From positions 1 through 52,511 of the forward strand of contig JAFRSO010000014.1 in assembly GCA_017427545.1 (NCBI GenBank): 52,511 bases of DNA. The letters run 5' to 3'. The position numbers and the translations under genes are program-made. Shown here in pieces: positions 1-7,301 of this stretch (position 1 is the stretch's first letter; each line of letters begins with the position of its first letter). The notes under the pieces were generated by a model. The model was not told where the DNA came from, ran no database searches, and worked only from the letters and a program-made list of their open reading frames with translations. The stretch comes from Selenomonadaceae bacterium. GTDB taxonomy: Bacteria; Bacillota; Negativicutes; Selenomonadales; Selenomonadaceae.

Positions 1-5
1 GATTT

Positions 6-38
6 TAACTCCTAACTCCTACTTCCTAACTCCTAACT
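6..38. repeat. Heptamer array, CTCCTAA type
   Basis: About four and a half copies of a 7-nt unit (CTCCTAA with one CTTCCTA variant; complement TAGGAGT). Only one arm is seen, and the window edge may cut the rest. It ends 20 nt before the GH25-like start codon. Confidence 0.75.
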
Positions 39-57
39 GTTTAAAGGAGGTTTTATT

Positions 58-927
58 ATGCGTGGTGTTGATGTTTCGGTTTTTAATGAAAATGTCGACT
101 GGAAGGCCTTAAAGGCGGCGGGCATTGACTTTGCAATTTGTCGCGTCGGCTACGGCAAGTCGAACTTCGATGAGAGTTTTCAAGGACACGTCGCCGGTGC
201 TCATGCTGCGGGACTGATTTGCGGGGCTTATCACCACAGCTACGCACTCACACCCTCTGACGCCGCGGCGGAAGCTGCCTTCTGCAAAGGTATCATTGAG
301 CGCGCGGGAGTTCTTTTGGAATTGCCCGTATGGTTCGCCATGAATGACAGCGACGGCTATAAACAGCGTCACGGTTTTGAATTCAATCGCCGCAACGTTA
401 CTGCCCTGTGCAAAGCTTTTCTGGACAATATCAAGCCGCTCAACTGCGGAGTCTTCGCAACTCTGTCGTGGCTGGAAGATTTAATCGATTGGCAATCTCT
501 CGGCTGTGAAATTTGGTCGGCGCAGTGGAATTCCGAAGATAATTTCAAGGGGCGCATGTGGCAGTTCACGGACGCGTTGACAATCGGCGGGCAGACTTTC
601 AACGGAAATATTTGGTACGAGGCGGGCGGACAAGCTGTTCTCGGACAGACGGAAACTGTTGCCGCTCAACCTGCTCAAGCTGCGCCGCAATCGACTTCCG
701 ATTTGATTCACAACATTTTGTCAAGTCACTCAAAAGACGAACCTGCCGCTGCTCCCGCTCAAGAAACTCCTGCTCAACAGCCTAAACCTCAACCGAACTC
801 CGCGGCAATCAACAGCATTTTGTCTAACATACGTCCGCAGAAAAATTCCACCAAATCCGCCGAAGCTCAACCTTCCGCCGCCGATAAGATTCACAACGTG
901 TTGTCCGGCTTGAAAGGTAAGAAATAA
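58..927 (+). CDS. GH25-fold protein (lysozyme-like) with degenerate active site and C-terminal repeats
   Basis: Residues 1-190 follow the glycoside hydrolase family 25 (muramidase) barrel: N-terminal GVDVS, central PVWF strand and WQFTD near 168-172. In active family members the central strand carries D-x-E; here the equivalent positions read A94-M95-N96, so both acidic residues appear lost while Asp5 remains. I infer a non-catalytic cell-wall-binding or regulatory protein rather than a lysozyme. Residues 195-289 are a Pro/Ala/Gln-rich linker with three copies of a short amphipathic motif (DLIHNILSS at 215, AAINSILSN at 249, DKIHNVLSG at 276). No signal peptide is visible, so export would need another route. 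The start is ATG after AAAGGAGG. The fold call is firm; the function is unknown. Confidence 0.8.
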   Translation: MRGVDVSVFNENVDWKALKAAGIDFAICRVGYGKSNFDESFQGHVAGAHAAGLICGAYHHSYALTPSDAAAEAAFCKGIIERAGVLLELPVWFAMNDSDGYKQRHGFEFNRRNVTALCKAFLDNIKPLNCGVFATLSWLEDLIDWQSLGCEIWSAQWNSEDNFKGRMWQFTDALTIGGQTFNGNIWYEAGGQAVLGQTETVAAQPAQAAPQSTSDLIHNILSSHSKDEPAAAPAQETPAQQPKPQPNSAAINSILSNIRPQKNSTKSAEAQPSAADKIHNVLSGLKGKK

Positions 928-979
928 TTTTCGATTCTTCGTGAAAGAAACGGTATCTATTCTATGTTAATTTGATTGG

Positions 980-1008
980 TTGACAGAAAATTTTTGAGTG
1001 TCTATAAT
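980..1008 (+). promoter_or_regulatory. Consensus sigma-70 promoter of the cold-shock gene
   Basis: TTGACA at 980-985 and TATAAT at 1003-1008, separated by exactly 17 nt: both boxes match the consensus fully. It lies about 50 nt upstream of the cold-shock ORF and predicts a leader of roughly 43 nt. Confidence 0.9.
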
Positions 1009-1057
1009 TAGTTAGCTTGCGCACGAAAGAGCATAAAATTATTGGAGGTATTTAAAC

Positions 1058-1258
1058 ATGGCAGTTGGTAAGGTAAAGTGGTTTAGCGCAGAAAAAGGTT
1101 ACGGATTCATTGCTCGCGAAGAGGGCGACGATGTTTTCGTTCATTTCTCGGCCATCCAAAGTGACGGCTATAAAACTCTCGATGAGGGGCAGGAAGTTTC
1201 CTTCGACATTATCGAGGGCGAGCGCGGTCCGCAGGCGGCTAACGTGAAGAAACTCTAA
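1058..1258 (+). CDS. csp: Cold-shock protein, CspA family
   Basis: A 66-residue single cold-shock domain, the usual family length. RNP1 (KGYGFI, residues 13-18) and RNP2 (VFVHF, 26-30) are intact, as are the aromatic residues that stack on single-stranded nucleic acid (W8, F9, F17, F27, F30). Family members bind RNA or ssDNA and melt secondary structure during translation or transcription. The ATG follows TTGGAGG. It is monocistronic, with a perfect promoter upstream and a hairpin terminator downstream, which suggests abundant expression. Which CspA-type paralogue this is cannot be told from sequence alone. Confidence 0.95.
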   Translation: MAVGKVKWFSAEKGYGFIAREEGDDVFVHFSAIQSDGYKTLDEGQEVSFDIIEGERGPQAANVKKL

Positions 1259-1286
1259 GCGTTGAACTGCGAACATCTTATCTGTT

Positions 1287-1336
1287 AATGACTTGTTTCC
1301 GAAGGGCGTTTGTCGGGAACAAGTCATTTTCGTTTT
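1287..1336 (+). terminator. Rho-independent terminator of the cold-shock gene
   Basis: Stem AATGACTTGTTTCC (1287-1300) pairs with GGGAACAAGTCATT (1315-1328) with one mismatch, around a 14-nt loop, followed by a T-rich tail. Confidence 0.85.
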
Positions 1337-1347
1337 ATGCAAAAGAA

Positions 1348-1387
1348 AAGGACAAGTTTTAAACTCCGGGAAGTCTAACTTGTCCTT
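1348..1387 (-). terminator. Terminator of the M48 protease gene
   Basis: An 11-bp perfect stem (AAGGACAAGTT at 1348-1358 with AACTTGTCCTT at 1377-1387). Read on the minus strand it is followed by TTTCTTTT, and it lies just downstream of the protease stop codon. Confidence 0.8.
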
Positions 1388-1406
1388 AACCCTTAAAACT
1401 TTTCCT

Positions 1407-2522
1407 TTACTTAATCGCGTTCAATCTTTCGGCGATGGTGTAAGCGTCCTCGTCACCTTCAGCGGGCGTGATTATCGGTTGATTGCCCAACAAAACTGTC
1501 CCGTTCTGAACGGTAGCTTCATGTTTATTTTGCTTATTGTGATAAGCCGCCGCCAAATTGCCCATAACGAAATATGAACGTTCAGCACCGCTCATGCCGG
1601 CGGCAGGTGCAACGGTTATGAAAGTTTTATTGTTAACTTTGACGACGCCATCTTTTGCCGTAACGTGATTGCCGCTGTATTCAGTGAGTTTCTTGGCGCA
1701 AGCGTCACGACGTTTTGCACTGTCGGGGTGGTCGGAAGGATTGAACAATGCCACAGCTTTTGACTGCTCGGCACCGATTGACATCTCAAGGAATTTTTGC
1801 ATGACTGCCGCACAAGCTCCGGGATTGTAATTGGTGTGCGTCATGTATTCCAAGCCCAAAAGATCGGCTTCAGTCTCCTGTTTTTTATCGCCGTGAGCAA
1901 TCGAATGATTGAGCGCAAGGTTAGCGATAATCGAAGTTAATGCCCCGCCGCCGATTGATGACCCGATAGCCGTACCTGCAAGGGAAGCTGTTACCGCCTT
2001 TTGAAGACGGTTCTTATTGCTCTTGGCGACGTGACTTTTTTGACCGTGACCCATTTCATGTCCGACGATTGCGGCAAGTTCATCTTCATTGGTGATTTTC
2101 TCGAACGTGCCGGCATTAACCATCATGACACGCCCCATTGAGCAGGAGGCGTTAATCGACTTTTGGCTGGATACGAAATAAATATACGGCTTATCCTTAA
2201 TGGTCGGGTCGACAGCCTCAACGCCCTTGGACAAATTCGTTATAATCCTTTCGAGTTTGGCGTTGTATTCGGGATCTTCGTTGACGCCGTATTTTTCACG
2301 CAGAGCCTGATAAAGTTCCTGACGACCTTGTTCGGTCTCTTCATAATGTTTGATTTGAGCACTGAGTTGCGCGTTGAGTTGAGCACCTTGCAAGATAATT
2401 CCGACGCCCGCTCCGATTAAATCAGCCGTGCCAGCTTGAACAGTTGCGGGTGTACCGAATGTCAAAGACAATCCGACTGCCGCTGCCGTCAACGTCGACA
2501 AAATTTTTTTCTTCCAGTTCAT
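1407..2522 (-). CDS. M48 family zinc metalloprotease, exported
   Basis: Begins with a clear signal peptide (MNWKKKILSTL, hydrophobic core, cleavage near VQAG). The mature protein has the M48 zinc site HEMGH with a downstream EAD (QETEADLLG) supplying the third ligand, and the usual helical insert AVTASLAGTAIGS. Members are periplasmic or membrane-associated peptidases in envelope quality control (BepA/LoiP-like). The C-terminal 90 residues beyond the peptidase domain match nothing I recognise. I chose the ATG at 2522 because GGGAGG sits just upstream; an in-frame TTG at 2537 would put that ribosome-binding site inside the ORF. Monocistronic, with its own terminator. Substrate unknown. Confidence 0.9.
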   Translation of the reverse strand: MNWKKKILSTLTAAAVGLSLTFGTPATVQAGTADLIGAGVGIILQGAQLNAQLSAQIKHYEETEQGRQELYQALREKYGVNEDPEYNAKLERIITNLSKGVEAVDPTIKDKPYIYFVSSQKSINASCSMGRVMMVNAGTFEKITNEDELAAIVGHEMGHGQKSHVAKSNKNRLQKAVTASLAGTAIGSSIGGGALTSIIANLALNHSIAHGDKKQETEADLLGLEYMTHTNYNPGACAAVMQKFLEMSIGAEQSKAVALFNPSDHPDSAKRRDACAKKLTEYSGNHVTAKDGVVKVNNKTFITVAPAAGMSGAERSYFVMGNLAAAYHNKQNKHEATVQNGTVLLGNQPIITPAEGDEDAYTIAERLNAIK

Positions 2523-2581
2523 GATTATCCCTCCCAAACAATTTTAAACATTATATCAAGTTAAGGAACCGCTAACAAGTG

Positions 2582-2654
2582 TAGGAACTAGGAACTAGGA
2601 ACTAGACTTTTCCCTAATCCCTACTAGTTCCCAGTTCCTAATTACTAGTTCCTA
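2582..2654. repeat. Heptamer array, TAGGAAC type, two inverted arms
   Basis: Three TAGGAAC units (left arm), a 20-nt pyrimidine-rich middle, then TAGTTCC/CAGTTCC/TAATTAC/TAGTTCC (right arm, the complement). The arms could form a hairpin of about 20 bp. It sits between divergent transcription units. Confidence 0.85.
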
Positions 2655-2672
2655 AAATATTTTTTTCACGGC

Positions 2673-2701
2673 TTGAATATCTGAAATTATTCTGGTAATA
2701 T
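2673..2701 (+). promoter_or_regulatory. Possible distal promoter of the skp cluster
   Basis: TTGAAT at 2673-2678 and TAATAT at 2696-2701 with 17-nt spacing. It lies upstream of a tiny ORF and of a second promoter. Confidence 0.5.
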
Positions 2702-2735
2702 AAGCGCACAGAAATTTGATGGCGGAGGGAGATTT

Positions 2736-2780
2736 ATGTTGAGGATTTGGGCGCGGGCACCGTCCCGAAGAAAATTTTAA
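2736..2780 (+). CDS. Candidate 14-residue leader ORF
   Basis: ATG preceded by GGAGGGAG at ideal spacing encodes a short Arg/Trp-containing peptide (MLRIWARAPSRRKF) ending at TAA. It falls between two predicted promoters upstream of the first Skp-like gene. The strong ribosome-binding site is the only coding evidence; it may be a leader peptide or chance. Confidence 0.3.
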   Translation: MLRIWARAPSRRKF

Positions 2781-2781
2781 T

Positions 2782-2810
2782 TTGCAAAGGAAAATGGCGT
2801 CTGATATAAT
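2782..2810 (+). promoter_or_regulatory. Proximal promoter of the skp-lpxD cluster
   Basis: TTGCAA at 2782-2787 and TATAAT at 2805-2810 with 17-nt spacing, 43 nt before the first Skp-like start codon. Confidence 0.75.
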
Positions 2811-2852
2811 CGGCGTCGTTATCAAGTCAACTGACTTAAGGAGATATGTGTA

Positions 2853-3320
2853 ATGCTAAAATTGGAAAAGAAACAAATTAAGATCGTCAGCATTTTGATT
2901 GCTGTGATTTTTATCGGCAGCGTGGTAGCTATCGCATTGACGCAAACCGGAAATATCGCGTCGGCGGCAAGCTCTTCAAGCGTCGGAGTCATTGATTATC
3001 AACAGGCTCTGGCGGCTCATCCCGATGTTCAAAATTTGCAAGGGCAAATGGAGACCGTAATCAACGACATCAAAAAAGAGTTCGACGAAAAATCTGCCGG
3101 CATGAATGATCAAGAAAAGGCTGATTATTATCGCCAATGTCAAGAGAGAATCGCGCAGAGGCAACAGGAATTGGTTGAGCCGATAAGACAATCTGTCGAC
3201 ACGGCAATTAAAAAGGTCGCGGACAAAAAAGGTATCGCGGTCGTTATCGACAAAATGGCGGTCGTCTATGGCGGGCAAGAAATAACTGCGGACGTTATCG
3301 CGGAACTCGGCAAGAAATAA
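2853..3320 (+). CDS. OmpH/Skp-like periplasmic chaperone (paralogue 1)
   Basis: 155 residues. A hydrophobic segment at about 12-29 followed by Ala/Ser-rich sequence acts as a signal peptide or N-terminal anchor. The mature part has the Skp pattern: a beta strand (VGVIDYQQALAAHP), two long charged helices (about 60-120) and a closing strand (GIAVVIDKMAVVYGGQEITADVIAEL). Skp/OmpH proteins hold unfolded outer-membrane proteins in the periplasm. It is first of three adjacent homologues and lies upstream of lpxD, as in other diderm Firmicutes. ATG follows AAGGAG. Confidence 0.88.
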   Translation: MLKLEKKQIKIVSILIAVIFIGSVVAIALTQTGNIASAASSSSVGVIDYQQALAAHPDVQNLQGQMETVINDIKKEFDEKSAGMNDQEKADYYRQCQERIAQRQQELVEPIRQSVDTAIKKVADKKGIAVVIDKMAVVYGGQEITADVIAELGKK

Positions 3321-3322
3321 TT

Positions 3323-3395
3323 TAGTGGTTAGTGGTTAGTGGTTAGTGGTTAGTGCAATGATTTTTCTAATCGCTAACCACTCTTCACTAATCAC
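3323..3395. repeat. Heptamer array, TAGTGGT type, two inverted arms
   Basis: Four tandem TAGTGGT units followed, after a short T-rich stretch, by degenerate complementary copies (CTAACCACT, CACTAATCACT). It lies between Skp paralogues 1 and 2, so it is probably transcribed within the operon. Confidence 0.85.
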
Positions 3396-3416
3396 TTTTT
3401 TTAGGAGGCGGGAAAG

Positions 3417-4481
3417 GTGGACTACAGAGTTGCGGCTTTGATTTTGCTGATGATAATCGGCGGAGGATTTTATTACAGCCACACGTCCAAACCTCCCGCC
3501 GAACCTGTCGAAAAAATCGAGAGACCGGTTACAAGGGAAGTGCGCGGCTTCGGAGTAATCGACATAGAAAAAATTCAAGCGGCACATCCCGACGGTGAAC
3601 AGCTTGCCAATTTGCTGGCCACGGAATTGCGATTGCGTCTTGAATTGAATGAGGCGATGAGGACGGTTGAGTTGCCGAAAATCCCGCCGCCCGATCCGAA
3701 TAAAGAAGTTTTTGACGAGGCGGCTTGGCAGAAAAATGCTCAACTGGTCGTAAGTCAACTTGCCGAGTTGGAAAGTCGCAAGAAGGCTGCGGCTGAAGAG
3801 TATCGCAAAAAATCGGAGCCGCGTTACATTGAGGAGCGCGACAGGATTCGCGGCGAATATCTCAACGAGAATTTGAATATTCAGCTTAAGTTAAAGAATG
3901 CCGACAATTTGCATTTGACGCAGGAGCAAATTAACGAGTTGCTCAAGCGGCTTGACGAGGTGGAATTTGAGCGTAATCGCGTGCAGAGAGAATTGCTGGA
4001 TAAATGGATGGCGGAAATTGAGCAGTATGCAAATGAGTCCGTCGCGAAAGATGAGGCGCGGTTACGTGCGGAGGCTGACAGGCTTCGTGAGATTGTCGAG
4101 GAACAGTCGCGTCAAAAAGAATCGGACGTTACTGAACGCAATCGAAAACTCATGGAAGATGCCTTGCGTGAAATGGAATATCGGCAAAATCGGCGGCGTG
4201 AACTTTTAACGGAGCTGACTGAAGTTAGCCGGGAACGTTCCGAGCTTGAGAAAAAAATTTTGGATTCGATAACCGACAAGGCGTCAATGTTGGCGGCAGT
4301 CAATCGGCTGGAAATGGTTTTCGTCAAGCGTGAACCTGCTCCCGATGAAAAAAAATTATCGCGGCGCAAGGATTGGAATTTTGACTTCAAGCCGCCCGAA
4401 AGAGTTGGAGCAGTCATCATCACCGGCAAAAAAGCTCACGACTTGACCGACGACTTGATTAAAGAAATGAAACGACTTTGA
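3417..4481 (+). CDS. Membrane-anchored coiled-coil Skp-like protein (paralogue 2)
   Basis: 354 residues, more than twice the length of Skp. One N-terminal transmembrane segment (about 5-20) is followed by a proline-rich tether. The opening strand FGVIDIEKIQAAHPDG (45-60) closely matches paralogue 1, and the C-terminal strand-helix VGAVIITGKKAHDLTDDLI matches the family end. Between them, roughly 105-290, is a very long Glu/Arg/Lys-rich coiled coil. I infer a Skp-like head with an elongated stalk that could span periplasm or reach peptidoglycan. The start is GTG at 3417 with AGGAGG upstream; translation downstream of the repeat array suggests cotranscription with its neighbours. Function unproven. 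Confidence 0.75.
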   Translation: MDYRVAALILLMIIGGGFYYSHTSKPPAEPVEKIERPVTREVRGFGVIDIEKIQAAHPDGEQLANLLATELRLRLELNEAMRTVELPKIPPPDPNKEVFDEAAWQKNAQLVVSQLAELESRKKAAAEEYRKKSEPRYIEERDRIRGEYLNENLNIQLKLKNADNLHLTQEQINELLKRLDEVEFERNRVQRELLDKWMAEIEQYANESVAKDEARLRAEADRLREIVEEQSRQKESDVTERNRKLMEDALREMEYRQNRRRELLTELTEVSRERSELEKKILDSITDKASMLAAVNRLEMVFVKREPAPDEKKLSRRKDWNFDFKPPERVGAVIITGKKAHDLTDDLIKEMKRL

Positions 4482-4498
4482 GAGGACGTGTTACATAA

Positions 4499-4927
4499 AT
4501 GAACATTGCAGGGAAATTGGCGGCAGTGGGATTGCTGGCGTCAACGCTGATTTTAACGGGTTGCGGCCAGGCACAAATCGGCGCACTCGATGTAAATAAA
4601 GTCATGACTGAAGCCCCGCGCGTCAAAAAGTTAATGGAAGAGGCGCAGACCAAAGTCACTGCCGAGCAACAGAAATTTGAGCAGGAAACTTCCGGCAAAG
4701 AAATGACAGATGAGGAAGCATTCAAGGCGCAAATGGATTTTCAGCGCAAACTTGAGAGCATAAATCAAGCTTACGCCGCGCAAATCAAAAGTCGCATGGA
4801 GGTAGTCGTCGAAGAAATTTCGCGGGAGAAAAATATCGACGTTGTGATTAACAATTCGGAAGACCAGAAATTGATTTTCCAGGGCGCGATTGACGTAACG
4901 CAAGACGTTATCAATAAAATGCAGTGA
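4499..4927 (+). CDS. Skp/OmpH-like lipoprotein (paralogue 3)
   Basis: 142 residues with a lipobox LTGC (Cys22) after a hydrophobic signal sequence, so it should be lipidated at the membrane. The mature part repeats the family layout: IGALDVNKVMTEAP strand, paired charged helices (about 40-110) and a terminal strand NIDVVINNSEDQKLIFQG with a closing helix. It follows paralogue 2 by 17 nt and precedes lpxD by 12 nt, so it is part of the same operon. Likely an outer-membrane-protein chaperone tied to a membrane; whether inner or outer cannot be told. Confidence 0.85.
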   Translation: MNIAGKLAAVGLLASTLILTGCGQAQIGALDVNKVMTEAPRVKKLMEEAQTKVTAEQQKFEQETSGKEMTDEEAFKAQMDFQRKLESINQAYAAQIKSRMEVVVEEISREKNIDVVINNSEDQKLIFQGAIDVTQDVINKMQ

Positions 4928-4939
4928 GCGGGCGATAAC

Positions 4940-6016
4940 ATGGAAAAAACTTTACAAGAAATTGCCGGGCTGATTGGCGGTGAAATTATCGGCGACGGTT
5001 CAACAAAAATCAACGGGCTGTCAAATATCAAACTGGCGCGGGAAGGTGATTTAATTTTCGCGGTGCCGCCGCATATCGATGAGGCAAAAATTTCCGAGGC
5101 GTCAGCAGTTTTAATTCCGCCGGACACGCAAGACTTCCCCAAGTCCGCCATTAAAGTTGCAGACCCGCGAGCCGCCTTCGCAAAATTGATGGAACTTTTT
5201 ATGCCGAAACTTGAAATTCCGACGGGCATAAATCCCAAGGCGCATATCGGCAAGAATGTAAAAATTTCCGACACCGCAACGATTATGCCGTTTGCAGTTG
5301 TCGACGACGGCGCGGAGATTCAAAGCGGCGCGATTATTTATCCGCACGTTTACATTGGTCAACATGCGACAATCGGCGAGGATACCGTCATTTACTCAAG
5401 CGCGACGGTTCGGGAGTTTTGCAAAATCGGCAAGCGTTGCGTGATTCACTCTTCGGCAGTTATCGGTTCGGACGGCTTCGGATTCACGACGGCTGACGGT
5501 GTTCACACGAAAGTTCCGCAAGTCGGCAACGTCATCATTGAAGACGACGTTGAGGTTGGCGCGCATGTCGGCATTGATCGCGCGGCAATGGGTTCGACGA
5601 TTATTGGGCACGGCACGAAGATTGATAATCTCGTCCACATCGGGCACAACTGCAAAATCGGCGCAAATTGTTTAATCGTGGCGCAAACGGGTATCAGCGG
5701 TTCGACGACGGTCGGCGACAACGTGACTTTCGGCGGGCAAGTCGGCACGGTCGGACATATCACAATCGGCGGCAATTCGGTTTATGCGGCCAGAAGTGGC
5801 ATTACAAAAAATATGCCGGAAGGATTTTTCGGAGCGGGCTTCCCGCTTCAATCTCACGGCGACTGGCTCAAAACTCAAGCTGCCTATAAAAAATTGCCCG
5901 AACTCGTGAAAAAAATTAATTCACTTGAACGCGAGCTTGAGGGTATGGCCGAACTTAAGCAGGAAATTTATTGGCTTAAATACAACGTCGAAATGATTAA
6001 GGGCGGCTATTTATAA
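4940..6016 (+). CDS. lpxD: UDP-3-O-acylglucosamine N-acyltransferase
   Basis: Adds the second acyl chain (from acyl-ACP) to UDP-3-O-acylglucosamine, the third step of lipid A synthesis in the cytoplasm. 358 residues, close to the family size. An N-terminal UDP-binding domain (1-95) leads into hexapeptide repeats of a left-handed beta-helix (about 100-310), with the conserved LVHIGHN segment placing the catalytic His at 236, and a C-terminal helix that forms the trimer extension. It follows the Skp-like genes closely. In many diderm bacteria lpxC or fabZ comes next, but here argF does. Confidence 0.96.
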   Translation: MEKTLQEIAGLIGGEIIGDGSTKINGLSNIKLAREGDLIFAVPPHIDEAKISEASAVLIPPDTQDFPKSAIKVADPRAAFAKLMELFMPKLEIPTGINPKAHIGKNVKISDTATIMPFAVVDDGAEIQSGAIIYPHVYIGQHATIGEDTVIYSSATVREFCKIGKRCVIHSSAVIGSDGFGFTTADGVHTKVPQVGNVIIEDDVEVGAHVGIDRAAMGSTIIGHGTKIDNLVHIGHNCKIGANCLIVAQTGISGSTTVGDNVTFGGQVGTVGHITIGGNSVYAARSGITKNMPEGFFGAGFPLQSHGDWLKTQAAYKKLPELVKKINSLERELEGMAELKQEIYWLKYNVEMIKGGYL

Positions 6017-6036
6017 ATTTCGGAGGGTGATAAATT

Positions 6037-6966
6037 TTGTTGAAGGGAAAAGATTTACTGTCGATTCACGATTTGAGCAGGGACGAGGTCGCCGAAATTT
6101 TGGATTGCGCGGAGAAACTCAAAGTAATGCAAAAATCCGGCGTCGAACATAAAATTTTGGCGGGCAAGACACTCGGCATGATATTTGAAAAATCTTCGAC
6201 GCGCACGCGAGTTTCATTTGAGGTCGGGATATTCCAACTCGGCGGCACGGGATTATTTTTGTCGAGCAAAGATTTGCAACTCGGACGCGGCGAGCCGATT
6301 AAAGATACCGCGAGAGTTTTGGCGCGTTATCTTGATGGGATTATGATTCGCACATTTGAGCAGTCGAAAGTTGAGGAGCTTGCGAAATACGCCGATATTC
6401 CCGTAATCAACGGCTTGACGGATTTACTTCACCCCTGCCAAGTGCTGACGGATTTGTTGACGATTCGCGAGCATAAGGGCAAAAATTTCCGCGCACTCAA
6501 AATGGCTTACGTCGGCGACGGAAATAATATGACAAATTCTTATCTTTACGGCGCGGCGAAAGTCGGCATGACGCTTGCAGTTGCCACGCCCGCAAATTAC
6601 AAGCCGAATCAAAAAGTTTTCGACAATGCCCTTGCCGACGCTGAAGAGACCGGTGCAAAACTTTCATGGACGGAGGATCCTGTCGAGGCCGTCAAAGACG
6701 CTGACATTATCGCGACTGACACATGGGCGAGCATGGGTCAAGAGGCTGAACACGATGCCCGCAAGAAAATTTTCACGCCGTATCAAGTCAATAAAAATCT
6801 TCTGCGCGGCGCGAGCAAAAATGTTATCGTCCTGCACTGTCTGCCCGCCTATCGTGGCGAAGAAATTACCGACGACGTTTTTGAGGACAACGCACATGTC
6901 ATCTTCGACGAGGCCGAAAATCGCTTGCACACTCAAAAGGCGATTATGGCTTTGACTATGGGCTGA
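6037..6966 (+). CDS. argF: Ornithine carbamoyltransferase
   Basis: Condenses ornithine and carbamoyl phosphate to citrulline in arginine synthesis. 309 residues, a normal length. The carbamoyl-phosphate loop STRTR is at 54-58, HPCQ near 132 and the ornithine-site HCLP near 268. Start is TTG at 6037 with GGAGG 10 nt upstream; TTG at 6040 is an alternative. It begins 20 nt after lpxD and ends with a strong terminator, so it is probably cotranscribed with the envelope operon. The other arginine genes in the window, argG and argH, are nearly 27 kb away. Confidence 0.96.
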   Translation: MLKGKDLLSIHDLSRDEVAEILDCAEKLKVMQKSGVEHKILAGKTLGMIFEKSSTRTRVSFEVGIFQLGGTGLFLSSKDLQLGRGEPIKDTARVLARYLDGIMIRTFEQSKVEELAKYADIPVINGLTDLLHPCQVLTDLLTIREHKGKNFRALKMAYVGDGNNMTNSYLYGAAKVGMTLAVATPANYKPNQKVFDNALADAEETGAKLSWTEDPVEAVKDADIIATDTWASMGQEAEHDARKKIFTPYQVNKNLLRGASKNVIVLHCLPAYRGEEITDDVFEDNAHVIFDEAENRLHTQKAIMALTMG

Positions 6967-6981
6967 ACGTTTGCAAAAATT

Positions 6982-7012
6982 AACTCCCCGTCAATCGGTG
7001 GGGAGTTTTTTA
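6982..7012 (+). terminator. Terminator after argF
   Basis: AACTCCCC (6982-6989) and GGGGAGTT (7000-7007) form an 8-bp stem with a 10-nt loop, followed by TTTTT. It closes the skp-lpxD-argF transcript. Confidence 0.9.
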
Positions 7013-7041
7013 TTGATAAAATTTTTTCGACGCTGTAAAAT
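7013..7041 (+). promoter_or_regulatory. Promoter of the small-peptide gene
   Basis: TTGATA at 7013-7018 and TAAAAT at 7036-7041 with 17-nt spacing. The predicted start near 7048 places the anti-Shine-Dalgarno segment (7047-7056) at the extreme 5' end of the RNA. Confidence 0.65.
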
Positions 7042-7046
7042 ATCGC

Positions 7047-7092
7047 TATCACCGCCGTGAATCCCATTCCGGCTAACGGAAGGGAGGTGATA
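7047..7092 (+). promoter_or_regulatory. 5' leader structure that would sequester the ribosome-binding site
   Basis: TATCACCGCC (7047-7056) is complementary in 9 of 10 positions to GGAGGTGATA (7083-7092), the ribosome-binding site of the small ORF. An inner hairpin TCCC-TTCCG/CGGAA-GGGA (7062-7085, one bulged A) covers the rest. Together they would pair the whole GGGAGGTGA. Seen directly as complementarity; the regulatory role is inference. Confidence 0.6.
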
Positions 7093-7095
7093 TTT

Positions 7096-7191
7096 TTGGA
7101 TTTTGTGATATGGTTCCTTAAAACGATAGGCAGCTCCGTCATTGGCTATGGCGTCTGCCGAGTACTCGACTACTTCTTCAAACGTCGGTGA
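7096..7191 (+). CDS. 31-residue hydrophobic/basic small peptide, toxin-like
   Basis: The ORF starts at TTG, 4 nt after GGGAGGTGATA, and begins MDFVIWFLKTIG, continues with small and hydrophobic residues (SSVIGYGVCRVLDYFF) and ends KRR. One predicted membrane helix with a basic tail is typical of small membrane peptides, including type I toxins. Its own promoter, self-complementary leader and terminator make an independent gene plausible. I see no antisense RNA gene with confidence. It could equally be a small membrane regulator. A damaged second copy lies 135 nt downstream of its stop codon. Confidence 0.6.
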   Translation: MDFVIWFLKTIGSSVIGYGVCRVLDYFFKRR

Positions 7192-7226
7192 TTCGAGTAC
7201 GCTGACAGAGCGTCCCGCTTTGACGC

Positions 7227-7262
7227 AACCCCGTTCGCTTGAAAAGGCAACGGGGTTTCTGT
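7227..7262 (+). terminator. Terminator of the small-peptide gene
   Basis: AACCCCGTT (7227-7235) pairs perfectly with AACGGGGTT (7249-7257) around a 13-nt loop, followed by TCTGTTCTT. Confidence 0.8.
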
Positions 7263-7301
7263 TCTTAAAGCGCGAAACCTCCAATCGTTGGCTGGACGAC
7301 C

